Program-made: the position numbers and the translations under genes | Notes under the pieces: generated by a model | Database searches by the model: none | What the model was told of the DNA's origin: nothing | The model's input: the letters and a program-made list of their open reading frames with translations, nothing else | Assembly: GCF_002259605.1 (NCBI RefSeq) | Contig: NZ_MWWR01000009.1 | Span: 1 to 64,000 of the forward strand | DNA from: Pseudoscardovia radai | Lineage (GTDB): Bacteria; Actinomycetota; Actinomycetes; Actinomycetales; Bifidobacteriaceae | DNA length: 64,000 nt | Direction: 5' to 3' | In this document: positions 8,340 to 17,538 of the stretch, piece by piece | Position numbering within the stretch: position 1 is the first letter of the stretch | Layout of the letters: every line of letters starts with the position of its first letter

Positions 8340-9800
8340 ATGACGGCAACGATGAATGCAGCGACCGGCGCTATGGCCGGTGGCGGAACTGCAGGCGCCG
8401 CGGTCGGCGCAACGGCCGCCGCAAAGACTGGTGCGGCGACAATGGCTAGCGCGACGGCCGGTGCGAAAGGCGCGATGTTCCGTGTCGCGCGGGCGGTCAG
8501 GTCCGGTCTCGTTTCAGCGTTCGGCGCACCGAGCATCGTGGCGCACGCCGCGGCGAGCAGAAAACCGCCGACGGCCATTCTGAACGCCACCTCCACGCCC
8601 GCACTCACAACCGCAACCGCCACCGCACCAACAAACGCAACCGTTCGCCTGACGCGCGACGCGGCGGTCGACCGGCGCGAGGCCGGCCTGACCGTCGGCC
8701 GCGCCCGCAAAACCTTCATCTCCGCGGAGGACAAGGAAGTCAAGGCCATCGACGACGTGAGCCTGGCCGTGAATGCGGGCGAGTTCTTCATCATGCTCGG
8801 CCCCTCGGGATGTGGCAAGACCACACTCCTGCGCTCTATCGCCGGCCTCGAAACCCTGGACGCCGGCGAAATCTACATCGGCGACCAGCGCATCGACAAT
8901 CTTCCGCCCTATGAACGCCCCGTGAACACGGTGTTCCAGAGCTACGCCCTCTTCCCACATATGACGGTGGCCGAGAACATCGCCTTCGGCCTCGAGATGG
9001 AGAAGAAGCCGAAGAAGCAGATCGACGCCACCGTGGCCGAGATGCTCGACCTCGTGCACCTGTCGGAATTCGGCAGGCGCCGCCCCAGCCAGCTCTCCGG
9101 CGGCCAGCAGCAGCGCGTCGCACTCGCCCGTGCGCTGGCGAAGAAGCCCAAGGTGCTGCTGCTTGACGAATCGCTGTCCGCGCTCGACTTCAAGCTGCGC
9201 CGCCAGATGCAGACCGAGCTCAAGCGCATCCAGCGCGAAACCGGCATCACGTTCATCTTCGTGACGCATGACCAGGAGGAGGCGCTGTCGATGGGCGACC
9301 GCATCGCGGTTTTCCACAACGGCCGCCCCGAACAGATCGGCACGCCCGAACAGATCTACGATGAGCCCGTCGATCGCTTCGTGGCCGATTTCATCGGTGA
9401 CATCAACTTCATTGACGCGCGCATCACCGGGCCGCGCGAGATCGAGACCGCAGGCGTGCGGCTCGCTGTGGCGCAGGACCTCTCGGGCTTCGCGACGGGG
9501 AAGGGTGTGAGCGCGGCGATCCGCCCCGAGCGCATCACGCTGATGCCGCGCGGCAAGGCTGATGGCGCGGGAGCTGGCGCGGGCGCGGCGGGGCCGACGT
9601 TTGACGGAAAGCCGGTGTTCGACGGCACCGTGACGGAGTCCATGTTCATGGGCTTCGACATGCGCGTGCACGTGCGCCTCGCGACCGGCGAAACCGTCAT
9701 GACGCGCCTCGCGCCGCCCTTCGACGCAAGCCTCATCGCGCCCGGCACGCCGGTGTCGCTCGGCGTGGAGAGCGACCACATCAGGGTGGTGGAGCGATGA
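8340..9800 (+). CDS. potA: Spermidine/putrescine-type ABC transporter ATPase (PotA-like)
   Basis: 486 residues. The ATPase core starts near residue 120 and contains Walker [10 protein letters not shown], signature LSGGQQQR, Walker [13 protein letters not shown] and the H-loop [12 protein letters not shown]-terminal TOBE-like region follows. It energises uptake through the two permeases encoded downstream (PotB and PotC types). Two oddities: the first 120 residues are Ala/Thr-rich low complexity not found in ordinary PotA proteins, and the Walker B region reads DES where DEP is usual. GAGAGG precedes the ATG at 8340; an internal start would remove the extension, so the true start is uncertain. 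The gene overlaps potB by 4 bases (ATGA). Confidence 0.88.
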   Translation: MTATMNAATGAMAGGGTAGAAVGATAAAKTGAATMASATAGAKGAMFRVARAVRSGLVSAFGAPSIVAHAAASRKPPTAILNATSTPALTTATATAPTNATVRLTRDAAVDRREAGLTVGRARKTFISAEDKEVKAIDDVSLAVNAGEFFIMLGPSGCGKTTLLRSIAGLETLDAGEIYIGDQRIDNLPPYERPVNTVFQSYALFPHMTVAENIAFGLEMEKKPKKQIDATVAEMLDLVHLSEFGRRRPSQLSGGQQQRVALARALAKKPKVLLLDESLSALDFKLRRQMQTELKRIQRETGITFIFVTHDQEEALSMGDRIAVFHNGRPEQIGTPEQIYDEPVDRFVADFIGDINFIDARITGPREIETAGVRLAVAQDLSGFATGKGVSAAIRPERITLMPRGKADGAGAGAGAAGPTFDGKPVFDGTVTESMFMGFDMRVHVRLATGETVMTRLAPPFDASLIAPGTPVSLGVESDHIRVVER

Positions 9801-10861
9801 GCGACGATGATATGACCAGGGTCCCAGAAGAATCTACGATTTTCCCGTCCTCCACGCCTTCGAGTGCTGCGCCTTCCGCCTCCACGCCTTCCACTTCCAT
9901 GCCGCGCCATGGCTCCGCCCCCGCTCCGCGCGGCTCCGCCCGCCCCCGCCGCAAGATCGGGCTGGGCCGCAAGGTCAAGCCGGGCCTGCTGCACCGCGTC
10001 TGGGCCGTTCCGTCCATCATCCTGGGGCTTCTGTTTACGCTCGGCCCCATCTGCGTCATCGTCGCGTTCTCCTTCATGAGCCGGCCGGACGTCGGCGGCG
10101 GCGTGAAATTCGCCTTCTCCACCGAAGGCTACCGAAAGCTTCTGTTCCGCGAGGACTTCTTCGGCAACAGTTATTTCGACCCGCGTTATCTTGAGGTGTT
10201 CTGGACCTCGCTGTGGATGGCGCTCGTCACCACGGCCGTGTGCATCGCCCTCGCCTTCCCGATCGCGCTGTGGATCTCCATGCGCACCGAACGCACGCAG
10301 CGCATCCTCGTACTCCTTGTGACCATCCCGTTCTGGACGAATCTCATCGTGCGCACATACGCGTGGATGCTCATCCTCAACGACAACGGTCCCATCAACG
10401 CGTTCGCCACCGCATTCGGCTTCGGCACGCAGCATATGCTCTACACAACCGGGGCATCGTTGATCGGCCTGATCTACACCTTCCTGCCTTTCGCCATCCT
10501 TCCGATGTACTCGGCGCTGTCGGGCTTCGACTTCCGCCTGGCGGAGGCAGCGTACGATCTCGGCGCCACGAAGGGCGTGGTGCTGCGCCGCATCATCCTG
10601 CGCGCCGCGCGGCCGGGCATTCTCAGCGGCATCGCGCTGTGCCTGATCCCTGCGTTCGGCTCCTATGTGCAGCCCGTGCTGCTCGGCGGCGGCCGCGTGC
10701 TCATGGTGGGCAACCTCATCTCGTCCCAATTCTCCGAGGCGCGCAACTGGCCGTTCGGCGCGGCCATTTCCACCGTGATTCTCGTCATCACGCTGCTTGC
10801 GGCGCTTGTGGCCAGCGTGATGGGCAATCGTTCCGCACGAAAGGCGGGTGAGTCGGCATGA
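9797..10861 (+). CDS. potB: Spermidine/putrescine-type ABC transporter permease (PotB-like)
   Basis: 354 residues, somewhat longer than usual because of a Ser/Pro/Arg-rich cytoplasmic N-terminus of about 60 residues. About six membrane helices follow. The binding-protein-dependent transport signature that docks the ATPase is visible ([20 protein letters not shown]). The start overlaps the stop of potA (ATGA) and its stop overlaps potC in the same way, so the three are translationally coupled. Forms the channel with PotC. Confidence 0.9.
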   Translation: MSDDDMTRVPEESTIFPSSTPSSAAPSASTPSTSMPRHGSAPAPRGSARPRRKIGLGRKVKPGLLHRVWAVPSIILGLLFTLGPICVIVAFSFMSRPDVGGGVKFAFSTEGYRKLLFREDFFGNSYFDPRYLEVFWTSLWMALVTTAVCIALAFPIALWISMRTERTQRILVLLVTIPFWTNLIVRTYAWMLILNDNGPINAFATAFGFGTQHMLYTTGASLIGLIYTFLPFAILPMYSALSGFDFRLAEAAYDLGATKGVVLRRIILRAARPGILSGIALCLIPAFGSYVQPVLLGGGRVLMVGNLISSQFSEARNWPFGAAISTVILVITLLAALVASVMGNRSARKAGESA

Positions 10862-11826
10862 CTGGAAAAACTCCCGAACAGAACAAAGTAATAACGATGG
10901 CGCCGATGGATGCCACGCATACCGAGTACGCCGAGCTCGTCGCGCGTGCTTCCGTGGCCAACCACGGAACCATCGTGGTTCCCGAATGGCTCGAAGACAA
11001 GAAGCCCGACAAGGCTCTCACGACGCGCCGCTCCGGCCGCGCGAAGAACGGCCTCAAGCGCTTTCCCTTCGTCGGGTTCATCTCCGTGGCGGTGCTGCTG
11101 TTCCTCTACATCCCCATGCTCATCGTGGTGGCGTACTCCTTCAACGGCGGGCGCCAGGCGCTGCTGTGGCAGGGCTTCTCACTGCGCTGGTACGCTTCGG
11201 TGTTCCACGACCCGTCCATCATCGCGGCCACGCGCACCTCGCTGATCGTGGCAGTTGCGGCCACGGCCCTCGCCACGATTCTCTCGCTCGGCTATGTGCT
11301 GGCGCTCGACCACATGTCGCGATTCGGCTCGAAGCTCGCGTCCGGGCTGATCAACGCGTCCATGATGATTCCGGAAATCGTGTTGGGCGTCGCGACCATG
11401 GCGTTCATCCGCATGATCGGCATGGCGCCGGGCTATCTGCCGCTGATTCTCGCGCACACCACCTTCTGCATCCCGTTCGTGGAGATGCCGATTCGCGCCA
11501 GGCTGCAGACGCTCGACCGCAGTTGCTTCGAGGCGGCGCAGGATCTCGGCGCCTCGCAGCTGACCACGGTGACGAAAATCACGCTGCCGCTGCTGACGCC
11601 GGGCATCGTGTCTGGTGCGCTGATGGGCTTCGTGGTGTCGATGGACGATTACATGATCTCGAACTTCCTGACAACCGCCGGCACCACCACGTTGCCGATC
11701 TACATCTTCTCGCTGATCCGCAAGGGCGTGAACCCGAGCGTCAATGTGGTGGCGACGCTTCTGCTCCTGCTCGCGATTGTGGTGACGGTGATCTCGTCGC
11801 TGCTCACCAACCGCAAGGACAAGTGA
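10858..11826 (+). CDS. potC: Spermidine/putrescine-type ABC transporter permease (PotC-like)
   Basis: 322 residues with a hydrophilic N-terminus of about 75 residues and about six membrane segments. The EAA-type loop reads EAAQDLGASQLTTVTKITLP, and VSMDDYMISNFL matches the conserved PotC C-terminal region. Starts by ATGA overlap with potB. Partner of PotB in the inner-membrane channel. Confidence 0.9.
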   Translation: MTGKTPEQNKVITMAPMDATHTEYAELVARASVANHGTIVVPEWLEDKKPDKALTTRRSGRAKNGLKRFPFVGFISVAVLLFLYIPMLIVVAYSFNGGRQALLWQGFSLRWYASVFHDPSIIAATRTSLIVAVAATALATILSLGYVLALDHMSRFGSKLASGLINASMMIPEIVLGVATMAFIRMIGMAPGYLPLILAHTTFCIPFVEMPIRARLQTLDRSCFEAAQDLGASQLTTVTKITLPLLTPGIVSGALMGFVVSMDDYMISNFLTTAGTTTLPIYIFSLIRKGVNPSVNVVATLLLLLAIVVTVISSLLTNRKDK

Positions 11827-11918
11827 CCCCGGGCGGCGGCTCGGGCGCTACGGATGCTACGGATGCTACGGGCGCAAGCCCGGGCGGCCTGGATGCCGTC
11901 ATGGACAAGGAGGCTTTT

Positions 11919-13118
11919 ATGACAAGCAACAACATCTCACAGCGGGGGAATCGTGAATCTTCCTCACATCACGCACGCCGCACATCCCGCGCGGCCGTCT
12001 TCCGCGGCGTGGCGCGGGGCATTGCGGCGGCATCGGCGGCCATCGTCATTGCCGCATCGTGCTCCGCCTGCTCCGGCGGCGTCAGCGACGTGGCCGCCGC
12101 CGGCAACGCCACCGCCGGCATCGGGCCTTACGCGGCGGCGACAGGTGGCGAACTCCATATATATACGTGGGCCGGCTACATGCCCGACGGCGTGATCGAG
12201 GCGTTCGAGAACGACACGGGCATCTCGCTGACCGTCGACACCTTCGACAGCAACGAGGCGCTCGAGGCCAAGCTGCAGTCGACGGGCGGCTCGGGCTACG
12301 ACATCGTGATGCCGTCCGACTACATGGTCGAGCAGCTCGCGCAGGAGGGGCTGCTCATGCAGTTCGACGCCACGAGCCTGCCGAACTACGGCAACATCAA
12401 GGAGGAATTCCGCACACCTTACTATGACCCCGACAACCTCTATTCAGTGCCGTATATCGTCAGCTATACCGGGATCGTCTATGATTCCGCGTCCATTCCC
12501 GCCGACGAGGCGCCCGCATCGTGGGACGATTTCTTCCATCCGCGCGACTCCTGGGGCGGGCAGCAGGTGCTCGACGACCAGATCGAAACCGTGAACGCGG
12601 CGCTGCGCGCGACCGGAAGCGACCAATGCCCGACCGATCCGCAGGATTACCAGAACGCCAGCGACTTGCTCGAAAGCTTCAAGCCGCATGTCGGCGTGCT
12701 CAGCTCCGAGGGCGTGGCGGACCGGCTCGCGTCGGGGGAGCAGAAAGTCGGCATGGCGTGGAGCTACGACGCGTACCAGGCGATTGCGGCGAATCCGGAT
12801 CTGAAGTTCGTGTTCCCGTCGGACGGCACGAATATGTTCGTCGACAACATCGCGATCTCGAGCGGGGCGGAGAACATCGGCCAGGCGAAGACGTTCATCA
12901 ACTGGATGCTCGATCCGGAGAACAAAACGGCCGTGGAGCAGAATGCGGGCGCCGGCAGCGTGCTCACCGGCGGTGACGAGCTGCTCCCGGACGACATGCG
13001 CAGCGTCAATGTGATCGAGCCCAGCGATGTCGAGCGCGCCACGACCATTATGGAGCGTCACTGCTCGAATGAGCTCAATGACAACTACACGCAGATGTTC
13101 GAGGACTTCCGGAGCTAG
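11919..13118 (+). CDS. potD: Spermidine/putrescine-type extracellular solute-binding lipoprotein (PotD-like)
   Basis: 399 residues. A lipoprotein signal peptide ends at IAASC, followed by CSG. The mature part begins with GGELHIYTWAGYMPDGVIEA, the standard start of PotD/PotF polyamine-binding proteins, and continues with GGSGYDIVMPSDYMVEQL and WEDFF-like SWDDFFHP. It would be anchored to the membrane outer face and deliver polyamines or similar cations to PotBC. ATG 11919 was chosen over an in-frame ATG at 11901 because AAGGAGG lies five bases before it. The gene is 92 bases after potC. Confidence 0.9.
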   Translation: MTSNNISQRGNRESSSHHARRTSRAAVFRGVARGIAAASAAIVIAASCSACSGGVSDVAAAGNATAGIGPYAAATGGELHIYTWAGYMPDGVIEAFENDTGISLTVDTFDSNEALEAKLQSTGGSGYDIVMPSDYMVEQLAQEGLLMQFDATSLPNYGNIKEEFRTPYYDPDNLYSVPYIVSYTGIVYDSASIPADEAPASWDDFFHPRDSWGGQQVLDDQIETVNAALRATGSDQCPTDPQDYQNASDLLESFKPHVGVLSSEGVADRLASGEQKVGMAWSYDAYQAIAANPDLKFVFPSDGTNMFVDNIAISSGAENIGQAKTFINWMLDPENKTAVEQNAGAGSVLTGGDELLPDDMRSVNVIEPSDVERATTIMERHCSNELNDNYTQMFEDFRS

Positions 13119-13170
13119 CGGGGTTGGGTGTTGGGTGTTGGGTGCTGGGGCGTTGGGCCGCAACGGTCGG

Positions 13171-13601
13171 TCTCGCTGGTCGCTTCCGTGCCAGTGAGGG
13201 GCACTGTTGGCGGCCGGGCCGTTCAAAACACTTGGCTCTTTCCCCAGCAGTCGGTCTCGTTGGTCGATGCCGTGCTAGTGAGAGGCACTGTTATCGCTCG
13301 CGGGCCGGGGCGGATGCCGGTCCGGGGTTGGATCGGGGTGTTCGATGCGGGAACGGGGTGTCTTGGGAGGGGTATTTCGCGGTTTGTGGGGTCCTTTTCG
13401 GGGGCCGGCCGAGTAGACGGGGCCCGGAATCGTTGCAATTGCGTCGGCCGAATCCGCGCCGGGACCCCACAAACCCGCGGATAGGTGTTCGATGCCCCGG
13501 GATGCGCATGGGGAAAATCGTGGAAACCGCGAGATTGCACCGTTCCAGGCAAATCCCCCTTCGATACGCCCCGGTCTCCGCCCGCGATTTCGGAAACCCA
13601 C
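13171..13601 (+). repeat. Left arm of a 431-bp inverted repeat
   Basis: This segment is the reverse complement of 16502-16932, with no mismatch seen by eye and identical conceptual translations in all frames compared. It contains one to two family B palindrome units at its outer end, then an internal inverted repeat (GCGGTTTGTGGGGTCC at 13378 against GGGACCCCACAAACC near 13461). No coding content recognised. It brackets the DUF559 gene at 13819-16470. Confidence 0.92.
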
Positions 13602-13660
13602 ACCGCAACGGAACCAGGCAAACATACTCGAACGGCATGCGGGCCGTTCGAATCGTGGAG

Positions 13661-13720
13661 TTATCCACAAAAAATAGGGGTGGTTGTCCACACTAAAAAG
13701 AAGTTATCCACTTATCCACA
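13661..13720 (+). promoter_or_regulatory. Cluster of DnaA-box-like sequences
   Basis: Two perfect TTATCCACA boxes (13661-13669, 13712-13720) plus TTGTCCACA (13684-13692) and TTATCCACT (13704-13712), all in one orientation within 60 bases, in an AT-rich patch 100 bases before the DUF559 gene. Confidence 0.6.
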
Positions 13721-13818
13721 AATTTACCTGGCGCGCCCGTGTCGCGGCGTGTCTTCCTCTAGCCTTGATTCCACGGCCGTTCTTTACACTCATCTCCGCG
13801 GCCGGGAAAGGGTTAGAG

Positions 13819-16470
13819 ATGACTGAGGAATTCAAGAATTACAACGAAAATAGGGATGACGCCGGCTTTGCCGTGTCCGGGCCGGCCGGGGCGCCGGGGG
13901 ATGGCGCTCGCAGGACGTGCGCCTGCGAGGAATGCGCGGACGCGGGATGCGCGTGTCCAGGCTGCGTTGTGCTGTTCCCGACGCACAACGACGCGGCGCT
14001 CGATGGCGCTCCCGATGCGCGTGATGGCGCTCCCGATGCGCTCGATGCCGATGGGAACGTTTCCGCAGAGCGATCGGTTGATACGGCGGCCGCTGCTGGC
14101 ATGGCGTCCGCCGAACGACCCGTTGATAATGGAGTCGCTCGTGATGGACTCATCGTCGACGAATCTGCCGCTGAACGTCCTGACGCCGAACGCTCCGCCG
14201 ATAAACTGGGGAACCCCGCTGATGTCGACGAACCCGATCATAATCCGGAGCCCTCGGAGCGCCCTGAGCACCCTGAGTCCCCCGAGAACCCGGAGAACCC
14301 TGGAAACCCGTCCGCGTCCCCGACCTTGCCCGCCGTCATCACGCGCTTCGGCGAAATCGTCGCCGTCCGCGTTCCCGACATCACATTCACCTCCGCCGAC
14401 ATTGTGAAGATGGAGAGAGCGATCGCCAGCGGCGCGTTCGACAAGGACGTCGTCAAGGCGCCGCCATACGAGAGCAACCTCCATGCTGGCCTGCTCGGGG
14501 ATGGGGACGGCAACGACATCGTCGAAATCAACGGGGTCGAGGACCTGACGGGCGCATGGGGCACGCCGCCCGGCACGTGGTGCGTACAGCGGCCCGGCCT
14601 GTGCGCTGTGTCGCGCGCCCGGCGCGCGATGCCGGATGCGTGGCGCGCGCAACCGGATGCACCGCCCGCGCGGCCGGACGTGTCGAATGCGTTGGGCGGC
14701 TGGGGTGCGTCGCCCGATATGGCCGGGCAGGCGAGCGGCTGGAATCCGCCGCTGGCCGATTGCGACGCGCGGCCAGATGATTGGTGCGGGGTGGATTGCC
14801 CCGAGCGCGACGATGGTCGGTTCGAATGGGGTGCGATGTCTGATGATTGCCTTGGGGGCGACGAGAGAGACGATTGGAGTGACGGGGGAGACGATTCCAC
14901 CGAGGGAGAGACGGCGCGCGGGTCGTGGCGGCCTGGCGGCGCGGAGACCGACGCGGGCATGCGCTGGGACGGGGCGGAATCGAGAGGCATGCGCTCGGGC
15001 GACGGCTGGGCGAACGATTCGTGTGATTCGCGCATCGTGCATCCGAGCTTTTTCGGTGCTGCCGATCCGGCCCTGGAACCCGATTCGACTGCGGATGCCT
15101 CGGACGTCTCGGATATCCACGATGCCTTGAGCACCCTCGACGTGCTTGCGGACATCGACGATGGCGACTGTGACGATGCCGATGGCGATGGTGCGGACGC
15201 CGACTACGACCCCGACCACATCGTGCACACCGACGTCGTGGATCTCAACGGTTGCTGGAAGTTCCCCTTCGAACCCCGCTGTGACCCCGCGCGCCCGCGC
15301 AACGCCCACCCGCGCGACAGGCGCCCGCGCAGCGCCTGCGAATACGCCGGAACCTTCCACGATATGGGAATCGTCAATTCGAAAAACCAAAACCCCGCCG
15401 ACAAATCCCCGTCCCACGCGGGCATCACGCATACCCGGCTTCTTGAGGAGGCCGCGCGGCGCCTCGCCGTCTGCCTCGAGCGCGACGGCGAATCGAGCCG
15501 GACCTGGCCGTACTGCCTCTGGACCGCGCTCGAACTCATGGGCATCGAAAAGCCGCGCCCGGCGCCGTGCAGCGAGGCATCGCGCGCCTTCATGGACGAC
15601 TCGCCGCTGTACATGGCGCTGCCGAACGCGAACGTGCGCCCGCGCCAACGCCACACGATGCCCGGGCTGCGGTACGTCGTCGCGGCGTTCGGCCCGCAGA
15701 CGCGCACCATCGGCGTGGGCATGCTGGAGGACTCCGTGAGGTGCGTGGACGCCGTCGACACGTGGATCATGTTCGCGAGCCATCTCAGCCTGGAGGAGCT
15801 CGTGGTGCTCGGCGATTCCATGATGCGGCGCGGATATCTCGGCGTGTCGTGTCGGCTCGAGGAGTTCGAGCGCCGCGTCGAATCGCTGCGGGCGATGGGC
15901 GAGGAGCGGAGCGCGGGCGCTGCGAGCGGCGTGATCGGCGCTCGCAGCGGGAACGCGGCGGGCCCGAGAATCGCGGGCCCGGGCGGCGATTGGCGCAAGC
16001 CCCACGGCCTGCGCGCCTGCGAGAAGGCGCTGCGCCTGATGCGCGAGCGCACGGATTCCTCGCAGGAGACGCGCCTGCGGCTGGCGCTGATGCGGTGCGG
16101 CCTTGACGAGCCCCAGATCAATCACATGATGGAGGATCCGCGGTCGGGCAGGCGGCTGTACCTTGATCTTGCGTATCCCGAGCTCAAGATTGCGATCGAG
16201 TACGATGGCATGCATCATGCGCGGCAGTGGCTCGCGGATAGCGCGCGGCGCACGGCGATCGAGGATGCGGGTTGGATATACATCCAGGTGACGAAAGACG
16301 ATTTGGCCGACCTCAACGCGGAGCGCGAACTGGCACGGCGCGTGGCCGAACGCATGTCGCGGCGCGTGGGGCATAAGGTGCGGCTGCGGGCCGAGTCGAC
16401 GACCGAGCAGCTGGCCGACCGCCGTCGCATGGGCCGGCGGCGTCGTCCCATGTGGGAGGTTGATGGTTAG
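13819..16470 (+). CDS. Large DUF559-type protein with long disordered N-terminus
   Basis: 883 residues. The first 530 residues are acidic, Asp/Ala/Gly/Pro-rich, repetitive (DGAPDARDGAPDALDADG) and probably disordered. From about residue 535 it resembles the DUF559-type protein at 33282: SVRCVDAVDTWIMFASHLSL is followed by a C-terminal restriction-endonuclease-like block (LYLDLAYPELKIAIEYDGMH, then WIYIQVTKDDL). DUF559 is related to Vsr-type PD-(D/E)XK nucleases; in actinobacteria such proteins are common and uncharacterised. The start at 13819 was chosen because GGGAAAGGGTTAGAG precedes it; the frame is open to 13684. The gene is bracketed by a 431-bp inverted repeat and preceded by DnaA-box-like sites, and it splits the PotABCD genes from the aminotransferase gene, so it looks inserted. 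Confidence 0.7.
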   Translation: MTEEFKNYNENRDDAGFAVSGPAGAPGDGARRTCACEECADAGCACPGCVVLFPTHNDAALDGAPDARDGAPDALDADGNVSAERSVDTAAAAGMASAERPVDNGVARDGLIVDESAAERPDAERSADKLGNPADVDEPDHNPEPSERPEHPESPENPENPGNPSASPTLPAVITRFGEIVAVRVPDITFTSADIVKMERAIASGAFDKDVVKAPPYESNLHAGLLGDGDGNDIVEINGVEDLTGAWGTPPGTWCVQRPGLCAVSRARRAMPDAWRAQPDAPPARPDVSNALGGWGASPDMAGQASGWNPPLADCDARPDDWCGVDCPERDDGRFEWGAMSDDCLGGDERDDWSDGGDDSTEGETARGSWRPGGAETDAGMRWDGAESRGMRSGDGWANDSCDSRIVHPSFFGAADPALEPDSTADASDVSDIHDALSTLDVLADIDDGDCDDADGDGADADYDPDHIVHTDVVDLNGCWKFPFEPRCDPARPRNAHPRDRRPRSACEYAGTFHDMGIVNSKNQNPADKSPSHAGITHTRLLEEAARRLAVCLERDGESSRTWPYCLWTALELMGIEKPRPAPCSEASRAFMDDSPLYMALPNANVRPRQRHTMPGLRYVVAAFGPQTRTIGVGMLEDSVRCVDAVDTWIMFASHLSLEELVVLGDSMMRRGYLGVSCRLEEFERRVESLRAMGEERSAGAASGVIGARSGNAAGPRIAGPGGDWRKPHGLRACEKALRLMRERTDSSQETRLRLALMRCGLDEPQINHMMEDPRSGRRLYLDLAYPELKIAIEYDGMHHARQWLADSARRTAIEDAGWIYIQVTKDDLADLNAERELARRVAERMSRRVGHKVRLRAESTTEQLADRRRMGRRRRPMWEVDG

Positions 16471-16501
16471 TCGCGCGTCTGTGGCGCGGGTATGGGCGCG
16501 G

Positions 16502-16932
16502 GTGGGTTTCCGAAATCGCGGGCGGAGACCGGGGCGTATCGAAGGGGGATTTGCCTGGAACGGTGCAATCTCGCGGTTTCCACGATTTTCCCCATGCGCA
16601 TCCCGGGGCATCGAACACCTATCCGCGGGTTTGTGGGGTCCCGGCGCGGATTCGGCCGACGCAATTGCAACGATTCCGGGCCCCGTCTACTCGGCCGGCC
16701 CCCGAAAAGGACCCCACAAACCGCGAAATACCCCTCCCAAGACACCCCGTTCCCGCATCGAACACCCCGATCCAACCCCGGACCGGCATCCGCCCCGGCC
16801 CGCGAGCGATAACAGTGCCTCTCACTAGCACGGCATCGACCAACGAGACCGACTGCTGGGGAAAGAGCCAAGTGTTTTGAACGGCCCGGCCGCCAACAGT
16901 GCCCCTCACTGGCACGGAAGCGACCAGCGAGA
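16502..16932 (-). repeat. Right arm of the 431-bp inverted repeat
   Basis: Reverse complement of 13171-13601. The right arm runs directly into the family B array, while the left arm has none beyond its outer edge. Confidence 0.92.
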
Positions 16933-17366
16933 GGCACCGTTACGCAATAAGCCAAGTGTTTTCAACGGCCCGGCCGCCAACAGTGCCCCTCACTGGCACG
17001 GCATCGACCAGCGAGACCGACCGTTGGGGAAAGAGCCCAGTGTTTCCAACGGCCGGACCGGCAACAGTGCCTCTCGCTGGCACGGCATCGACCAGTGAGA
17101 CCGACTGTTGGGGGAAAGCCGAGTGTTTTCAACGGCCGGACTGGCAACGGTGCCTCTCACTGGCACGGCATCGACCAGTGAGACCGACCGTTGGGGAAAG
17201 GGCCCAGTGTTTTCAACGGCCGAACCGGTAACGGTGCCTCTCGCTGGCACGGCATCGACCGGTGAGACCGACCGTCGGGGGAAGGGCCCAGTGTTTTCAA
17301 CGGCCGAACCGGTAACGGTGCCTCTCGCTGGCACGGAATCGACCAGCGAGACCGACCGTCGGGGCG
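16813..17366. repeat. Family B palindromic array (about 7 copies)
   Basis: Copies near 16813, 16896, 16979, 17062, 17145, 17229 and 17313, period about 83 bp. Each unit reads CAACRGTGCC, CTCRCTGG, an 11-base loop CACGGCATCGA, CCAGYGAG, then ACCGACYGTTG: two nested stems. Spacers share GGGAAAGRGCCNAGTGTTTTNAACGGCC-like sequence. The first unit is part of the 431-bp inverted repeat. It fills the gap before the aminotransferase gene; 17367-17538 after it holds only the promoter and leader of that gene. Confidence 0.9.
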
Positions 17367-17538
17367 GAGCGAGGCGAGCACCGTAGGGAACAGGCCTCCC
17401 TCCCAGTCACCCCGAAAAATGCGCATCCCACGCTCAAACGCCCCACTCAATTTCGAAATACATATGTAAAACGGTTAACCACTGCGAAATACACCGATGA
17501 TTAGCTGCTATCAACGTCGAAAACGAAAGGCAGATATC

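Noticed and set aside
13124-13696. 190-codon open frame in the left inverted-repeat arm
   Set aside because: The same peptide is read from the other arm on the opposite strand, it has no ribosome binding site, and it contains family B repeat sequence.
13171-16932. Insertion sequence or transposon with terminal inverted repeats
   Set aside because: Arms are 431 bp, there is no transposase and no target-site duplication; the enclosed gene is DUF559. Kept as an inverted-repeat element of unknown origin.
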